The notes beneath the pieces were generated by a model. That model did not search any database and was not told the DNA's origin. It saw only the letters and a list, made by a program, of their open reading frames with translations. A stretch of DNA of 57,427 nucleotides from Myxococcales bacterium (GTDB taxonomy: Bacteria > Myxococcota > Polyangia > Polyangiales > Polyangiaceae): NCBI GenBank assembly GCA_003151595.1, contig PLXW01000146.1, positions 30,452 through 87,878 on the forward strand, read 5' to 3'. This document shows positions 24,334-32,983 of the stretch, in pieces. Every line of letters begins with the position of its first letter. The stretch's first letter is position 1. The translations under genes were made by a program, and so were the position numbers.

Positions 24334-24585
24334 ATGACCCGAATCCAGGAGACCTCGAGCGGCGCGCGCGCGCAGCTGCCGATCCCGCCGCCACCCATAG
24401 AAGAGCCGATCTCTCTTCCGGTGATCCACGCACCCGTGAGCCCGCCACCGCCGGCCAAAGAGCCGCCGCCCGAGCCACCCACGAGGCGCGAGCCTCCGCT
24501 CGAGCGCACGCCCGGGCAGCCGCCGCCGTTCATTCAAACGCCGCTCGCCCCGGACGCGAACCCGATCGATCCTCGCGTCTTCTGA
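24334..24585 (+). CDS. small proline-rich hypothetical protein
   Basis: An 83-residue frame (MTRIQETSSGARAQLPIPPP to NPIDPRVF) with about one-third proline and scattered Glu and Arg, probably a disordered tail or linker protein. Codon use and the ordered PPxxEPP pattern argue that it is coding, but no family is recognised. ATG 24319 is an equally good start: the two lie in a direct repeat of GCATGCATGACC. It converges on the Sel1-repeat gene 22 bases away. Confidence 0.45.
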   Translation: MTRIQETSSGARAQLPIPPPPIEEPISLPVIHAPVSPPPPAKEPPPEPPTRREPPLERTPGQPPPFIQTPLAPDANPIDPRVF

Positions 24586-24607
24586 CGTCTTCTGACCCGC
24601 GCGCTCG

Positions 24608-25660
24608 CTACTGCGCGAGCTTCGCCTTCGTGCAGGCCCACTCGTTCTTCAGCGCGCACGACTGGTTGAGGAGCTCTTGCCCCTTCGGCTTGTCCTGCGC
24701 GATGCCGATCCCCTTGTAGAGATCCCAGCCGAGGTTGGCGCACCCGGCGACGTCGTGATGGCTGCACGCGCGCTGGAAGAGCGTCGTCGCCTGGGTCTCG
24801 TCTTTCGCGACGCCCTTTCCGCTGGCGTAGAGGGTGCCGAGGTTGTTGCAGCCGGACATCTCGCTGTGGTCGCACGCCTCCTGGTAGAGCGCGACGGCCT
24901 TGGCGAGATCCTTCGGGATGCCCCCCTTCCCCTTCTCGTACACGTAGCCGAGGTGCACGCAGCCCACGAGCGCGCGGTCCTTGCAGGCGTCCTGGTAGTA
25001 GGTGACGGCCTTCGTCTCGCTCTTGCCGACCCCTTTACCGTTCTCGTAGTGGAAGCCGAGGTTGGTACAGGCGACGCCGTCCTTCTTGTCGCAGGAGTCC
25101 TTGTAGAGCGTGATCGCCTTCGACTGATCCTTGGCGACGCCGCGGCCGGTGTCGTAGAGCCATCCGAGGTTGTTGCAGCCGAGCGCGTCGCCGCCGTCGC
25201 ACGCCTTCTGGTACGCGGCCGCGGCCTTCGCGTCGTCGATCGCCACGCCCTTGCCGAACTCGTAGATGACGCCGAGCCGCGCGCAGCCGTACGGGACGTT
25301 CTTGTCGCACGCCTTCTGGTAGTCGGTGAGCGCGCGCGCCTCGTCCTTCGAGACGCCGATGCCCCACTCGTAGAGGTACGCGAGATCGACGCAGCCGCGC
25401 GACGAGCCGGCGGTGCACGCCTTCTGGAGGTTGGCTTGCGCCTGCACCGGGTCCTTCGTCACGCCTTTGCCGACGACGTACATCCAGCCGAGCGCGGCGC
25501 AGCTGTTCGAGTCGTTGGCGGCGCACTTCGAGGTGCACCCGGCGGCGTCGCCCATCGTGCAGGAGCCGTCGGCCTCGGCGCTCGCGGGGGCGAGGAAGGT
25601 CGCCGCAGCGGCGGTGGCGAGGACGAACAGGGACTTCGTGAAGAGCGATGTAATTTTCAT
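24608..25660 (-). CDS. secreted Sel1-like repeat protein, Cys-rich
   Basis: A 350-residue exported protein: signal peptide with cleavage after APASAEA (about residue 30), then eight Sel1/TPR-like helical repeats of 35-37 residues. Each carries a G-C-x-x-L-G-x-x-Y turn (GCVDLAYLY, GCARLGVIY, GCNNLGWLY and so on), a GxGVxKD loop and a YQKACD helix end. Each repeat has two cysteines about seven residues apart across the helix boundary, as in Helicobacter Hcp proteins, where they form disulfides. It is expected in the periplasm as a protein-protein scaffold; the partner is unknown. Confidence 0.88.
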   Translation of the reverse strand: MKITSLFTKSLFVLATAAAATFLAPASAEADGSCTMGDAAGCTSKCAANDSNSCAALGWMYVVGKGVTKDPVQAQANLQKACTAGSSRGCVDLAYLYEWGIGVSKDEARALTDYQKACDKNVPYGCARLGVIYEFGKGVAIDDAKAAAAYQKACDGGDALGCNNLGWLYDTGRGVAKDQSKAITLYKDSCDKKDGVACTNLGFHYENGKGVGKSETKAVTYYQDACKDRALVGCVHLGYVYEKGKGGIPKDLAKAVALYQEACDHSEMSGCNNLGTLYASGKGVAKDETQATTLFQRACSHHDVAGCANLGWDLYKGIGIAQDKPKGQELLNQSCALKNEWACTKAKLAQ

Positions 25661-25840
25661 TTGGGCTCGATCGCAGGAGTGGACGGCGTTTGCGCTTCGT
25701 CAGGGATACGCGCCTAGATGAGGCGAGCTTCCTCGCGGAACGTACTGGATGAGGGCGCAGGTGTCTCCGGCCGTCGGGTGCGCGCGGCCCGTCGCGCGTG
25801 CACCGCGCGCCGCGATGTGCTCTTTTCTCGGGACGTAGCC

Positions 25841-26899
25841 ATGCTGGCGCACATCGCCGAAATCCTCGCAGCCGCGCGCATCGCCCCCTCGCGCGACAAC
25901 CTGCAGCCGTGGCGCTTCCTCGTGGACGGCGAGACCGTGTCGTTCGCGATCGACGCCGAGCGCGATCGATCGCCGCTGAACGCGGGCGACCGGATGGCGC
26001 GAATCGCCGTGGGCGCGGCGCTCGAGAGCGCATTGCTCCGCGCAGGCCGCATGGGGGCCACCATCAAGTTTCAAGAGCCGCGACCGGGAGCGCTGGTGAG
26101 CGTGACGTTCTCGGGCGCGAAGCGTGTGCCCGAGCTCGACAAAGGGCTGGCGCGCCGCGCGACGAATCGGAACGAGTACGACGGGCGCGCCGTCGACGAC
26201 GAGACCTTCACGGCGCTGCGCGACGCGACGCCGCCGCTGGAGACGGTCCGCGCGCACTGGTTCGGGCGCGAGCGGGTGCGCGCCTTCGGGCCCATCGTCG
26301 AGGACGCGGTCGCCCTCCTTCACGCGAACGCGGCGACGCGGGCGGCGACGATCGCCGCGGTGCGCTTCGACGTGCGCGATCGCGAAGAGGTGACGCACGG
26401 TCTGTCGATCGGCGCGCTGGATCTCTCCGGCCCCGAGCGCGTGACGCTCGTCGAGATGCAGCGCGCGAGCAGCGAGTTCCTCACGGCGACCGGCGCGCTG
26501 AAGAAGCTGGCCGCGCGCGAGCGCAGGCTCGTGGAGAGCGCGTCGGGGCTCTGCTTCGTCTCGGCGACGGGCGAAGAGCCGATCGTCGACGTGAACGTGG
26601 GGCGCACGCTCCAGCGCGCGTGGCTCACGCTCACGCGGCGCGGCCTCGTGGCGCAGCCGATCGCGGCGGTCGCGGGGCTCGAAGCGCTCCTCGCGCTCGA
26701 CGACCGCGCGACGCTGTCGGCGGCCGAGATCGATCGCGCGAACGCGGTGCGCGACGCACAACGCGCCGCGGTGCCGAGCATCGAGCGCGGCGCGCGCGTG
26801 GCGATCGTGCTCCGTTTCGGTTGGTCGACCCGAACGTCGGCGAAGGTCGGTCGCCGAACGTTAGAAGAGAGCGTGCACGAGAGCGTTCCTGGTAGTTGA
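25841..26899 (+). CDS. nitroreductase-family flavoprotein (Acg-like)
   Basis: A 352-residue member of the large nitroreductase/Acg-like group. The N-terminal FMN-binding motif is APSRDNLQPWRF at about residues 14-25; ATNRNEYDG marks the second conserved segment and RRGLVAQPIAAVAGLEALL the third. Large members (over 300 residues) are often not true nitroreductases and may sequester FMN. ATG 25841 was selected; a GTG at 25817 is possible. The stop codon lies inside a short 12-base tandem repeat. Confidence 0.8.
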   Translation: MLAHIAEILAAARIAPSRDNLQPWRFLVDGETVSFAIDAERDRSPLNAGDRMARIAVGAALESALLRAGRMGATIKFQEPRPGALVSVTFSGAKRVPELDKGLARRATNRNEYDGRAVDDETFTALRDATPPLETVRAHWFGRERVRAFGPIVEDAVALLHANAATRAATIAAVRFDVRDREEVTHGLSIGALDLSGPERVTLVEMQRASSEFLTATGALKKLAARERRLVESASGLCFVSATGEEPIVDVNVGRTLQRAWLTLTRRGLVAQPIAAVAGLEALLALDDRATLSAAEIDRANAVRDAQRAAVPSIERGARVAIVLRFGWSTRTSAKVGRRTLEESVHESVPGS

Positions 26900-26930
26900 T
26901 GGCGCAGTTGATGGCGCAGCTGATGGCGCG
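26895..26930. repeat. 12-base tandem repeat, about three copies
   Basis: GTTGATGGCGCA is repeated nearly three times (26895-26906, 26907-26918, then GCTGATGGCGC to 26930). The first TGA is the stop of the nitroreductase gene, so gain or loss of units would leave the protein unchanged. It lies just upstream of the GH5 lipoprotein gene. Confidence 0.7.
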
Positions 26931-26995
26931 AAGTGTCCATGGTCTGGCGTGCGGTGTCGTTGCCGCACGGCGAGCGCCAGGGTCACTGTTCGTGC

Positions 26996-28336
26996 ATGAA
27001 CGGCGCACGTCTGGCTCTGGTGTTCGTCGTCCCGCTTCTCGTCCTCGCGACGGCCGCTTCGTGCGCTAGCAACGAGAGCCGGTCCGCCGGGAGCGGCGAC
27101 GACGGCGGCTTTGCCTCGAACGGACAGGCCGACGGGCAAGCGCCGAACACGCTCACGCTCCCCGACGGCGCCGTCGTGATCGTCGAGTCCGACGGATCGC
27201 TCGTCACCGTCTCCTCGGACGGCGCGCCCGTGAACGTCGCCGCCGACGGCGCGCCGCTCAACGGCTCGCCCGACGGCTCCCCCGTCATCGGCGACTCGGC
27301 CCCCGGTGGCTCCACGGTCGATGCGCCCGTCGTCGTGGGCCCGCCCCCGATCTCGTACGTCCACGTCTCGGGGCGCGCCTTCGTGTTCCCCGGCGGCGCT
27401 CCGGGCGGCTTCATCGGCGTGAACAGCGCCGGCCTCTCGCACTACGGAACCCCGCTCCTCGCCTACTCGACGCAAGCGCAGATCGATCAACAGCTCGCCG
27501 CCATTCAATCGATCGGCGGGCGCGTCGTGCGCGTGTTCGCCGCCGGCAACGACGCCGCCGATTCGACGCAGGCCGCGCGCCTGGGAGCCGTGCTCGACGC
27601 CGCGAAGAACCGCGGCATCTACGTCATCGCCTGCCTCACCGATTTCTATTCCACCTCGTACCATCCGGTCGGCGACGACGGGTATTACGAGCCGGACTCC
27701 AACAACGTCGTCGACCTCACCGACACGTGGTTCCAGAGCGGCTACACGACGGACTATCGATCGTGGGTCGACAAGATCGTCTCCGCGCTCCGCAATCACC
27801 CAGCGCTCCTGGCGTGGGAGATCGGCAACGAGCTGAAGGACGTGGGCAATCCCGGCGCGTTTCTCACCTTCGCGACGACGATGGGGGCGCGCATTCGTGC
27901 GGCCGATCCGAATCACCTCATCACGACCGGGATCATCAGCACACGGAACGGGAACCTCCGCGCGGCCGGCGACCTTTCGACCTCGACGCTCGCCTACCAG
28001 CTCGTCAGCTCGTCGTCGTTCGATTTCCTGACCACGCACGACTACCGCGGCGACATGACCGAGGACGACACCGATCTGGCGGCGCTGGTCGGCAAGCCGC
28101 TCATCATCGAAGAGATGGGCTACGAGTCGGCGGACGGTGATCGCGGGGCGTTGACGCTCGCGAACGGCGGCGCGTGGAAGCAGCGCGGCGCGTCCGGCTA
28201 CATGCAGTGGGGCTTCCTCGCGACGGGCCAGGACAACGGAGACGGCGACAAGGACTTCGGGATGGACACGATCTTCCACACCGACTTCACCGCGCTCAGC
28301 ACGACGTGGACCACGCTCGCCGCGCAGTACCACTGA
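26996..28336 (+). CDS. GH5-like cellulase/mannanase-type lipoprotein
   Basis: A 446-residue lipoprotein: signal peptide MNGARLALVFVVPLLVLATA with Cys near residue 24, then a repetitive acidic linker built on DG units (LPDGAVVIVESDG, SSDGAPV, AADGAPL, SPDGSPV; about residues 50-100). The catalytic domain is a TIM-barrel of the GH5 type: GVNSAGL at the entrance, RVVRVFAAGND, the acid/base Glu in WEIGNELKD, THDYRGD, and the nucleophile Glu in LIIEEMGYES. YMQWGFLATG fits the last conserved Trp strand. It probably degrades beta-mannan or beta-glucan outside the cell. The AraC gene converges on it 11 bases away. Confidence 0.85.
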   Translation: MNGARLALVFVVPLLVLATAASCASNESRSAGSGDDGGFASNGQADGQAPNTLTLPDGAVVIVESDGSLVTVSSDGAPVNVAADGAPLNGSPDGSPVIGDSAPGGSTVDAPVVVGPPPISYVHVSGRAFVFPGGAPGGFIGVNSAGLSHYGTPLLAYSTQAQIDQQLAAIQSIGGRVVRVFAAGNDAADSTQAARLGAVLDAAKNRGIYVIACLTDFYSTSYHPVGDDGYYEPDSNNVVDLTDTWFQSGYTTDYRSWVDKIVSALRNHPALLAWEIGNELKDVGNPGAFLTFATTMGARIRAADPNHLITTGIISTRNGNLRAAGDLSTSTLAYQLVSSSSFDFLTTHDYRGDMTEDDTDLAALVGKPLIIEEMGYESADGDRGALTLANGGAWKQRGASGYMQWGFLATGQDNGDGDKDFGMDTIFHTDFTALSTTWTTLAAQYH

Positions 28337-28347
28337 CGACCGGCTGA

Positions 28348-29349
28348 CTACGGGGGCCCTCGCCGCGACGCGCCCGGCGTCTTGCCGCTCCAGCGCTTGT
28401 GCGCTCGGACGAAGGCGCGGAGGTCGGAGTAGCCGAGCAAGAACGCGACCTCGGTCAGCGGACGGCGGTGGTCTTCGAGGTACACGCGCGCGAGGGCGTA
28501 GCGTACGTCGTCGGTGAGCGCGCGGAACGTCGTGGCGGCGGTCGTGAGCTTTCGCTGGAGGCTGCGAACGCTCACGTTGAGCAGCACCGCCACGCGCTCG
28601 ATGCTCGGCTCGCCGCTCTGGAGCGAGATGCGGATCTTCTCGCGCACGATCCCGAGCTCGTCGGTCGGCGGGGCGGCCGCCACGCGCTCGCTCGCTTGCC
28701 GATCCAGGAACGAGTGCAGCGCCACGTCCGCCGCGGGGATCCGCGCGTCGAGCACGGCGCTGGCCAGCTCCGTGCCGAGCACCTCGGCGTCGAACGCGAT
28801 CTGCGAGGTGCCGAGGTAGCGTTCGAGCTCGTCGACGTTGGCCGGCGCAGGATGCGGAAAGAACACGCGCTCCGGCGCCCACGCCGTTCCGGCGATCTCG
28901 CGGCCGACCTTGAGGAAGATGGCCACGATGAACTCGTTCGCTTGCCGTCCGAGGCACAGCGGCTCCCCTTCGATGCGCGCGACGACCCGCGCCTTGCCGC
29001 CCGACTCGGTCACGGTGAACGTGAGCAGGTTGTTCATGAGCGGCACGTAGCGAACGAGCTGCGTGAGCGCGTCGCGGCACGTCGGAGCGGTGCGAAAGAC
29101 GAACTCCACGAGCCCGTACGTCCCTCGCGGCAGCGCTTCCGCCGTGTGGAGGCCGAGGAAGTCGTCGCCCACGCGCGCCGCGACGGCATCGCAGAGCGTT
29201 TGAAACGCGGCGAGCGGGATCGTGACCTCGGCCTCCGACTCGGGAGCCACACCGAGCTCGAGTCCCGGCACGAGATCCCCCGGCGCCAGCCCCGCCTCGC
29301 GAAGACGGGCGAGGAAGATCGGAAGGACCTGCGAGCGCATCTTCAACAT
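28348..29349 (-). CDS. AraC-family transcriptional regulator with an Arabinose_bd-type N-domain
   Basis: A 333-residue regulator. The N-terminal 200 residues resemble the Arabinose_bd (PF12625-type) ligand domain of OruR/ArgR2-like AraC proteins (IPLAAFQTLCDAVAARVGDD, PRGTYGLVEFVFRTAPT). The C-terminal 100 residues hold two helix-turn-helix units: PSIERVAVLLNVSVRSLQRK and PLTEVAFLLGYSDLRAFVRA, followed by the WSGKTPG tail. ATG 29349 or 29340 may be the start. Targets are unknown; the convergent GH5 gene is a neighbour but does not share its promoter. Confidence 0.92.
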   Translation of the reverse strand: MLKMRSQVLPIFLARLREAGLAPGDLVPGLELGVAPESEAEVTIPLAAFQTLCDAVAARVGDDFLGLHTAEALPRGTYGLVEFVFRTAPTCRDALTQLVRYVPLMNNLLTFTVTESGGKARVVARIEGEPLCLGRQANEFIVAIFLKVGREIAGTAWAPERVFFPHPAPANVDELERYLGTSQIAFDAEVLGTELASAVLDARIPAADVALHSFLDRQASERVAAAPPTDELGIVREKIRISLQSGEPSIERVAVLLNVSVRSLQRKLTTAATTFRALTDDVRYALARVYLEDHRRPLTEVAFLLGYSDLRAFVRAHKRWSGKTPGASRRGPP

Positions 29350-29380
29350 GGCGAGTCGCGACCCGGCGTTGCGAAGATCA

Positions 29381-30001
29381 TCACGGCGTTCCTGCGTCGC
29401 CGGATCCCGTCGCCTCGAAGAACAGCCCGTCGATTCGATCGCGATCCCGCGCCTCGAGTCGCGTCAGCACGGCGTCGCACGCCTTGCGATGCTCCTCGCG
29501 GTACTTGTCGTGAAGGCAGCTCTGAACGTTCTCCGGCAGCTTGCGGCACACGGCGACGAAGGCGCGTCGCGTGGGGAGCTCATCGAGTCGTTTGCCGTGC
29601 GCGCTGAGGCTCGCGAAGTAGTCCGCGAAGTCGGACGCCTGCCGATGCGCGAGCTCGCACATGCGCTCGTCCTCCGGTTTCTCGGCCGCGGGCGGAGAGG
29701 GTTCGTCGAGCAAGTCCGACTTGCAGCTGACGAGCAGGTTCGTGCTCGAGGAGATGGAGCCCGTGCCCTTGTAGGACGTGCCGGTGACGGTCCCTCCGCT
29801 CGTGCGGATCACATATCCCCCCGCACACAGCTCCGCGGCGCGCCGATAGCACTGGTCCGGATTCGAGCACGTGATCGAGTGCGCTCGCTCGCCATCGGGG
29901 CCGCGCACGTTCGTATCGTGGACGCACGCAGCCAGCATGGCCACGAGCGCGCACGCGAGAGTGAGCACGAGAATCCGTTCACGAGTCGCGGTAATTCGCA
30001 T
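29381..30001 (-). CDS. hypothetical lipoprotein with conserved cysteines
   Basis: A lipoprotein of 206 residues from ATG 30001 (213 from 30022). The signal peptide ILVLTLACALVAMLAAC ends in a good lipobox. The mature part has paired cysteines (ITCSNPDQCYRRAAELCAGG), a Ser/Thr/Gly strand region (SGGTVTGTSYKGTGSISSS), and an alpha-helical C-terminal half with CELAHRQ, VCRKLPENVQSCLHDKYR and KACDAVL. The repeated C-x(n)-C helix pairs suggest disulfide-linked helices. No family recognised. It is upstream of, and on the same strand as, the AraC gene (31 bases). Confidence 0.75.
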   Translation of the reverse strand: MRITATRERILVLTLACALVAMLAACVHDTNVRGPDGERAHSITCSNPDQCYRRAAELCAGGYVIRTSGGTVTGTSYKGTGSISSSTNLLVSCKSDLLDEPSPPAAEKPEDERMCELAHRQASDFADYFASLSAHGKRLDELPTRRAFVAVCRKLPENVQSCLHDKYREEHRKACDAVLTRLEARDRDRIDGLFFEATGSGDAGTP

Positions 30002-30106
30002 CGGCGACCTCACCTTAGCCATCCGGAGCGACGGGTGCAGCCGCGGAGTGATGCGCGCCGGTTCCAGCAGATAAGTGGCGCGCGGATCCGCTATCTAAGA
30101 TCGCGC

Positions 30107-30631
30107 ATGTCCTTTCAACCCACGCACGCTCTCGTCGCCGTCACCCTCGCCCTGGCGCTCACAGGCTGCGCTCGCACGACGCCCGACGAGCAGGCGCACG
30201 ACGCCGCTCCGCCGCCGCATGTCGCGCCCGCGAGCGGAGAGACGTGGAACGCGGCGCAGGTCGACTGGCAGCCGTACGAGAGCGGTCTGCAGCAGGCGAA
30301 GGACGCGAACAAGCCCGTGTGCCTCGTCTTCTACACGACGTGGTGCCCGCACTGCCGGAACTACAGTCACGTGTTCGACGACCCGCGCGTCGTCGAGCGC
30401 GCGCGCGACTTCGTCATGGTCCGGCTGGATGCCGACGCCGAAGCGACCATCGCGGCGAAGTACCAGGTCGACGGCGGGTACATCCCGCGCACGTACTTCC
30501 TCGCCCCCGACGGCACGCTCGACCGGACGATTCACGCCCCGCGCCCGCGAGCCCAGTACTTCTACGATGAGCGCGATCCCGGCTCGCTGCTGGCGGGCAT
30601 GAGCACGGCGCTGCAGAAGCTCGTTCACTAG
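30107..30631 (+). CDS. thioredoxin-fold lipoprotein
   Basis: A 174-residue lipoprotein with lipobox LALTGC at about residues 16-21, then a thioredoxin-like domain: CLVFYTTWCPHCRNYS carries the redox CxxC (WCPHC), FVMVRLDADAE is the beta-alpha-beta core, and YIPRTYFLAPDG supplies the cis-proline. This resembles the thioredoxin_7/DsbD-gamma-like group that reduces or isomerises periplasmic disulfides. In a region dense with Cys-rich secreted proteins, a redox role is plausible but inferred. ATG 30107 is the only start giving a signal peptide. Confidence 0.87.
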   Translation: MSFQPTHALVAVTLALALTGCARTTPDEQAHDAAPPPHVAPASGETWNAAQVDWQPYESGLQQAKDANKPVCLVFYTTWCPHCRNYSHVFDDPRVVERARDFVMVRLDADAEATIAAKYQVDGGYIPRTYFLAPDGTLDRTIHAPRPRAQYFYDERDPGSLLAGMSTALQKLVH

Positions 30632-30661
30632 GCACCGGCGCGCGACCCACGCCGGCGCCTA
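30629..30661 (+). terminator. 12-bp stem hairpin overlapping the thioredoxin stop codon
   Basis: TAGGCACCGGCG and CGCCGGCGCCTA can pair over 12 positions with one mismatch around a 9-base loop. The left arm begins with the TAG stop codon itself. No T-tract follows, so it may work as a factor-assisted terminator or protect the 3' end. The remaining bases to 30796 show only a small CTCGAG-based palindrome. Confidence 0.45.
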
Positions 30662-30796
30662 GATCTCGAGCCTCGAGGTCAGTAGACGTTCTCGACGCGC
30701 CGCGCGCCGAAGACCTTTCTTTCCCGAGCGATCGCGACGTCGACGCGGCGTCTCAGGGCGTGTCGCATCTTGGATGAGACGCCTTGCGCAGCCTCG

Positions 30797-31171
30797 CTAG
30801 CTCGCCGCGCACCACACGAGAGCCAGCCCGATCGCCGCCGGGACCGCCTGCACCACGAAGATCCGCTTCGACACCGTCGCTCCTCCCACGATGCCTGCGA
30901 CCACCACGCATCCGAGAAAGAACGTCGCCAGCGGTCGCGCGAGCGCAGCGTCCGCGATCAGCGCCCACGCGAGGCCTGCGACGAGGAACCCGTTGTAGAG
31001 CCCCTGGTTCATCGCCAGCACGCGCGTCGTCTCCGCCCTCGAAGGCGTCATGGCGAAGACGCGCCTCCCGTACGGCGTCGTCCACAAGAACATCTCGAGC
31101 ACGAGGAAGTAGAGATGAAGCGCGGCCGTGATCCCGATCACGATCTTCGCGGCGAGCGCCATCCCACCCAT
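30797..31171 (-). CDS. DUF1304 family integral membrane protein
   Basis: A 124-residue protein with four predicted helices: KIVIGITAALHLYFLVLEMF, then LAMNQGLYNGFLVAGLAWAL, ATFFLGCVVVAGIVGGATV and IFVVQAVPAAIGLALVW. The WTTPYGRRVFAM loop and NQGLYNGFL are typical of DUF1304 small membrane proteins. Function is unknown. ATG 31171 overlaps the TAA of the upstream RCC1 gene as TAATG, suggesting coupled translation; ATG 31162 is an alternative. Confidence 0.9.
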   Translation of the reverse strand: MGGMALAAKIVIGITAALHLYFLVLEMFLWTTPYGRRVFAMTPSRAETTRVLAMNQGLYNGFLVAGLAWALIADAALARPLATFFLGCVVVAGIVGGATVSKRIFVVQAVPAAIGLALVWCAAS

Positions 31172-32817
31172 TACGGACACACCTGCGCCGCAATCTGGTT
31201 CCCGTACACGTAGACGCCTGACGTCGTGATGTAGCGGAGCTGGGTATTGAACCCGTCGCCGTACGCCGAGAGCGAGGTGACGGGTCCGGAGGGGACGCCG
31301 CTGCCGGCTTGAGGGTTCACGAACGGGATGGCCTCGGCGATGAGCTGCGGCGTGCCGGTGGCGGCGCCCCAGCAGTGAATGTTCTGACTGGTGTCGACCA
31401 CGCACGCGAAGTCGTCACCCATCGCCAGCGCCGTCGCGTTGGCGAGGGGCGTGTGCGTCAAGCCGCCGTCGGCGAGCGCGGCCAGCACCGGGACGGGGAG
31501 CGGCTTGCAGTAGTTCGAGTTGCAGATGCCCGCGTCGACGAAGGGATCGCCTTCGGAGTTGTACGTGTCGGCGCCCCAGCAATAGACGTTGCCGCCCGCC
31601 AGCACGCACGTCTGATCGGCGCCCGCTCCGACGAGATCGATCGTCGCCGGAAGGTTCGCCGTGATCTTGAACGGGTACGGGTGATCCGTCGTCTCGCCCG
31701 TGCCGAGCTCGCCCGACGTGTTGTTGCCCCAGCAGTACACGCCGTCGGATTTGAGGAAGCACATGTGCCGGCCACCGGCGCTGACTTGCAGGACGCCCGA
31801 GAGCGGAGCGCCTGCCTCGGTGTCGGCGATCTGCGTCGCGAACGCGAGATCGGCGCTCGTGCCGATCGTCCCTTGCCACAAGTGACCCTGCGTCGCGGAA
31901 CCCCAGCACCACAGCGTCTGGTCGGATCGAATCGCGCAGATCCCCGGCTCGGCGCTCCCCGGCGCGCCGATCGAAGATCCCGTCGGCAGCGAGGTGACCT
32001 GATCGAGGTACACCGGCGCGCCGCCGTCGGGATGGGAGATCTCGACTTGAGTCGCGCGGAAAAATTTCGACGAGTCGGTCACCTCGGTGAACGTTCCGTT
32101 GCCCAGCTGCCCGTTGGTGTTGTTCCCGTTGTCGAACGTCGGCCAGCACCACACGGTGGCGTCGTTGCGTCGCGCGCACGCGGCGTACTGGAAGCTGAAG
32201 ACCTGTGTGACGCCGGTGAGCGGAGCGCTCGTGGTGTCGATGAGGACCTCGGTGCTCGTGCCGTTGTAGAAGACGATCGTTCCGCTCGCGCGCAGGTAGT
32301 AGTTGCTGAAGACCTCGGTCGCGCACTGCGGCGGGCCGGCGTCGACGTCGATCCCGGTGTCGACGACGTCGGGCCCGGCATCGACCACGTCGGGTCCCGC
32401 GTCGAAGACGTCCGGTCCGGAGTCGAACGCATCGGGGCCAGAGTCGAAGGCGTCGGTTCCGGCATCGAAGACGTCGGGTCCCGCGTCGTGCGCGTCAGTC
32501 CCCGTATCGATGGAGGCTTCGCTCGCGTCGATCTCGCTGGTGTCGGGTTGGTTCGCGTCGGGCTGAGAGGAGTCGGGCTGCGCGGCGTCCGGGATCGTGG
32601 CGTCGATGCCCGCGTCGGCCGGAGGCACCGTCGCATCGAGGCACGCGAGCCCCGTCGAGGAGATGCAGCCAGGCGGAATCGCGACTCCGGTGTCGGGAAA
32701 GTCGAACCCTGCGTCATCGCCCGGAGCGAGGGGCCCCCCCGTGTCGGCGACGCAGGCCACGAGCGTCGGCACGGCGAGAACGCATACCGCGGCGAGAAAA
32801 CGAGCGCGCTTGTTCAC
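31171..32817 (-). CDS. RCC1-repeat lipoprotein with an Asp-rich stalk
   Basis: A 548-residue lipoprotein: lipobox VPTLVAC near residue 22, an acidic stalk (about 30-165) with many AGPDVFDAG/SGPDAFD units, then an RCC1-type beta-propeller. At least five blades end in C-x-x-x-x-x-x-x-CWG (for example CAIRSDQTLWCWG, CFLKSDGVYCWG, CVLAGGNVYCWG), each probably stapled by a disulfide, with loops such as NGQLGNGT and SGELGTGE. The protein should sit on the cell surface with the propeller held away by the stalk. The role is unknown; adhesion or ligand binding is likely. It is first in a unit with DUF1304. Confidence 0.9.
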   Translation of the reverse strand: MNKRARFLAAVCVLAVPTLVACVADTGGPLAPGDDAGFDFPDTGVAIPPGCISSTGLACLDATVPPADAGIDATIPDAAQPDSSQPDANQPDTSEIDASEASIDTGTDAHDAGPDVFDAGTDAFDSGPDAFDSGPDVFDAGPDVVDAGPDVVDTGIDVDAGPPQCATEVFSNYYLRASGTIVFYNGTSTEVLIDTTSAPLTGVTQVFSFQYAACARRNDATVWCWPTFDNGNNTNGQLGNGTFTEVTDSSKFFRATQVEISHPDGGAPVYLDQVTSLPTGSSIGAPGSAEPGICAIRSDQTLWCWGSATQGHLWQGTIGTSADLAFATQIADTEAGAPLSGVLQVSAGGRHMCFLKSDGVYCWGNNTSGELGTGETTDHPYPFKITANLPATIDLVGAGADQTCVLAGGNVYCWGADTYNSEGDPFVDAGICNSNYCKPLPVPVLAALADGGLTHTPLANATALAMGDDFACVVDTSQNIHCWGAATGTPQLIAEAIPFVNPQAGSGVPSGPVTSLSAYGDGFNTQLRYITTSGVYVYGNQIAAQVCP

Positions 32818-32983
32818 GGTTGCCTCTCTTCTGGTCGCCTCTGGATCGGTGATGGTAGCGCCTCAGCTCGCTCGTCTCCAAGCCTCGTCCGCCCTCGGCG
32901 CGAAGTTCGAGTCGGACGAGTCTAGACACTGATTCGTCACTTTCGGCCGGGCGGACCACGGCCCCGCCGGGCATCATCGATGG

